This document shows positions 63,834-64,000 of a stretch of 64,000 bases of DNA, in pieces; the stretch's first letter is position 1; each line of letters begins with the position of its first letter. The stretch covers positions 1-64,000 of the forward strand of contig CAIYUN010000058.1 in assembly GCA_903929355.1 (NCBI GenBank). Direction: 5' to 3'. This DNA is from an uncultured Opitutaceae bacterium. GTDB taxonomy: Bacteria > Verrucomicrobiota > Verrucomicrobiia > Opitutales > Opitutaceae. The position numbers were made by a program, and so were the translations under genes. Under the pieces are notes generated by a model, which saw only the letters and a program-made list of their open reading frames with translations, was not told the origin of the DNA and ran no database searches.

Positions 63834-64000
63834 TCAGTATTTCGCCGGGGCCAGCGCGCCGGTGCGGTCGCGAAAGATGATCGACTGGCTTTTCACGTCC
63901 ACATGGTCGAACACAATGCCTTGCGAGGCGTCGATCATGTCCCCGGGTTTGGCGGGGTGGCCGTTGATGATGGCGATGGTCATGGTTGGGCTCACGTTGA
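63834..64000 (-). CDS. C-terminal part of a secretion-type protein, cut by the window end
   Basis: The last 54 residues of a minus-strand gene that enters from beyond 64000. Readable parts are IAIINGHPAKPGDMID, GIVFDHVDVKSQSIIFRD and APAKY before TGA. The pattern of a short beta strand, Asn-Gly turn, Gly-Asp and a final Arg-Asp/Gly turn is like the C-terminal domain of general secretion pathway GspB/PilP-type proteins. An ATG at 63983 would give only 49 residues, but no stop lies upstream of it, so a longer gene is likely. Confidence 0.55.
   Translation of the reverse strand, partial: NVSPTMTIAIINGHPAKPGDMIDASQGIVFDHVDVKSQSIIFRDRTGALAPAKY

Overview
High-GC bacterial chromosome segment with densely packed genes. 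Inferred to be a verrucomicrobium of the Opitutaceae type (Opitutus/Lacunisphaera-like). The inference rests on the mix of planctomycete/verrucomicrobial cytochrome-type proteins (DUF1592 and DUF1552 partners), secreted glycoside hydrolases with Ala/Pro/Gly-rich inserts, few Shine-Dalgarno sequences, and abundant hairpin-forming intergenic repeats. No rRNA, complete tRNA, CRISPR array, prophage or transposase gene was recognised.

Layout. 1-5.3 kb: repeat-filled edge, a histidinol-phosphatase-type inositol monophosphatase family gene, two secreted proteins of unknown role, queF and rny. 5.3-17.3 kb: a carbohydrate block with a GH2 enzyme divergent from GH29 and GH95 alpha-L-fucosidases, then an FAH-family hydrolase overlapping lutA, lutB and lutC. 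This reads as release of L-fucose followed by conversion of its L-lactate to pyruvate. 17.5-24.4 kb: secreted and membrane proteins of unknown role, an amidase, a DCC-family protein, Hsp20, a MalY/PatB-type aminotransferase and a tRNA-dihydrouridine synthase. 24.9-40.6 kb: complex I genes nuoB-C-D-E-(two small unknown genes)-F-G-H-I-J-K-L-M-N; nuoA is not visible. 40.7-44.7 kb: a TatA-type protein, aldose 1-epimerase, NfeD-like protein, flotillin-like FloA and a hypothetical protein. 45-53 kb: a minus-strand block with topoisomerase subunits ParC and ParE flanking a FIST sensor and a hybrid histidine kinase whose first receiver domain is split by an in-frame TGA. 53-64 kb: an AsmA-like protein, a DsbA-like protein with a frame-shifted tail, DUF1552 and DUF1592 proteins and a haem-binding protein, a membrane TPR protein, an FMN reductase, and a secretion-type gene cut by the window end.

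The most unusual feature is the intergenic DNA. Almost every larger gap holds an imperfect palindrome built from two to four short repeated words on the left arm and their reverse complements on the right arm. Different words (CACTAAT, CTTATTGG, CGCCAAG, CACGGAT, CACGGAG, CACAAAG) share the same layout and often the same T-rich/AAC outer ends. They are concentrated in the nuo cluster, where right arms run almost to the start codons. One repeat has become the coding sequence of the NuoJ C-terminus.

Gene identities rest on protein motifs read from translations. Repeat relationships were read by eye. No database search was run.
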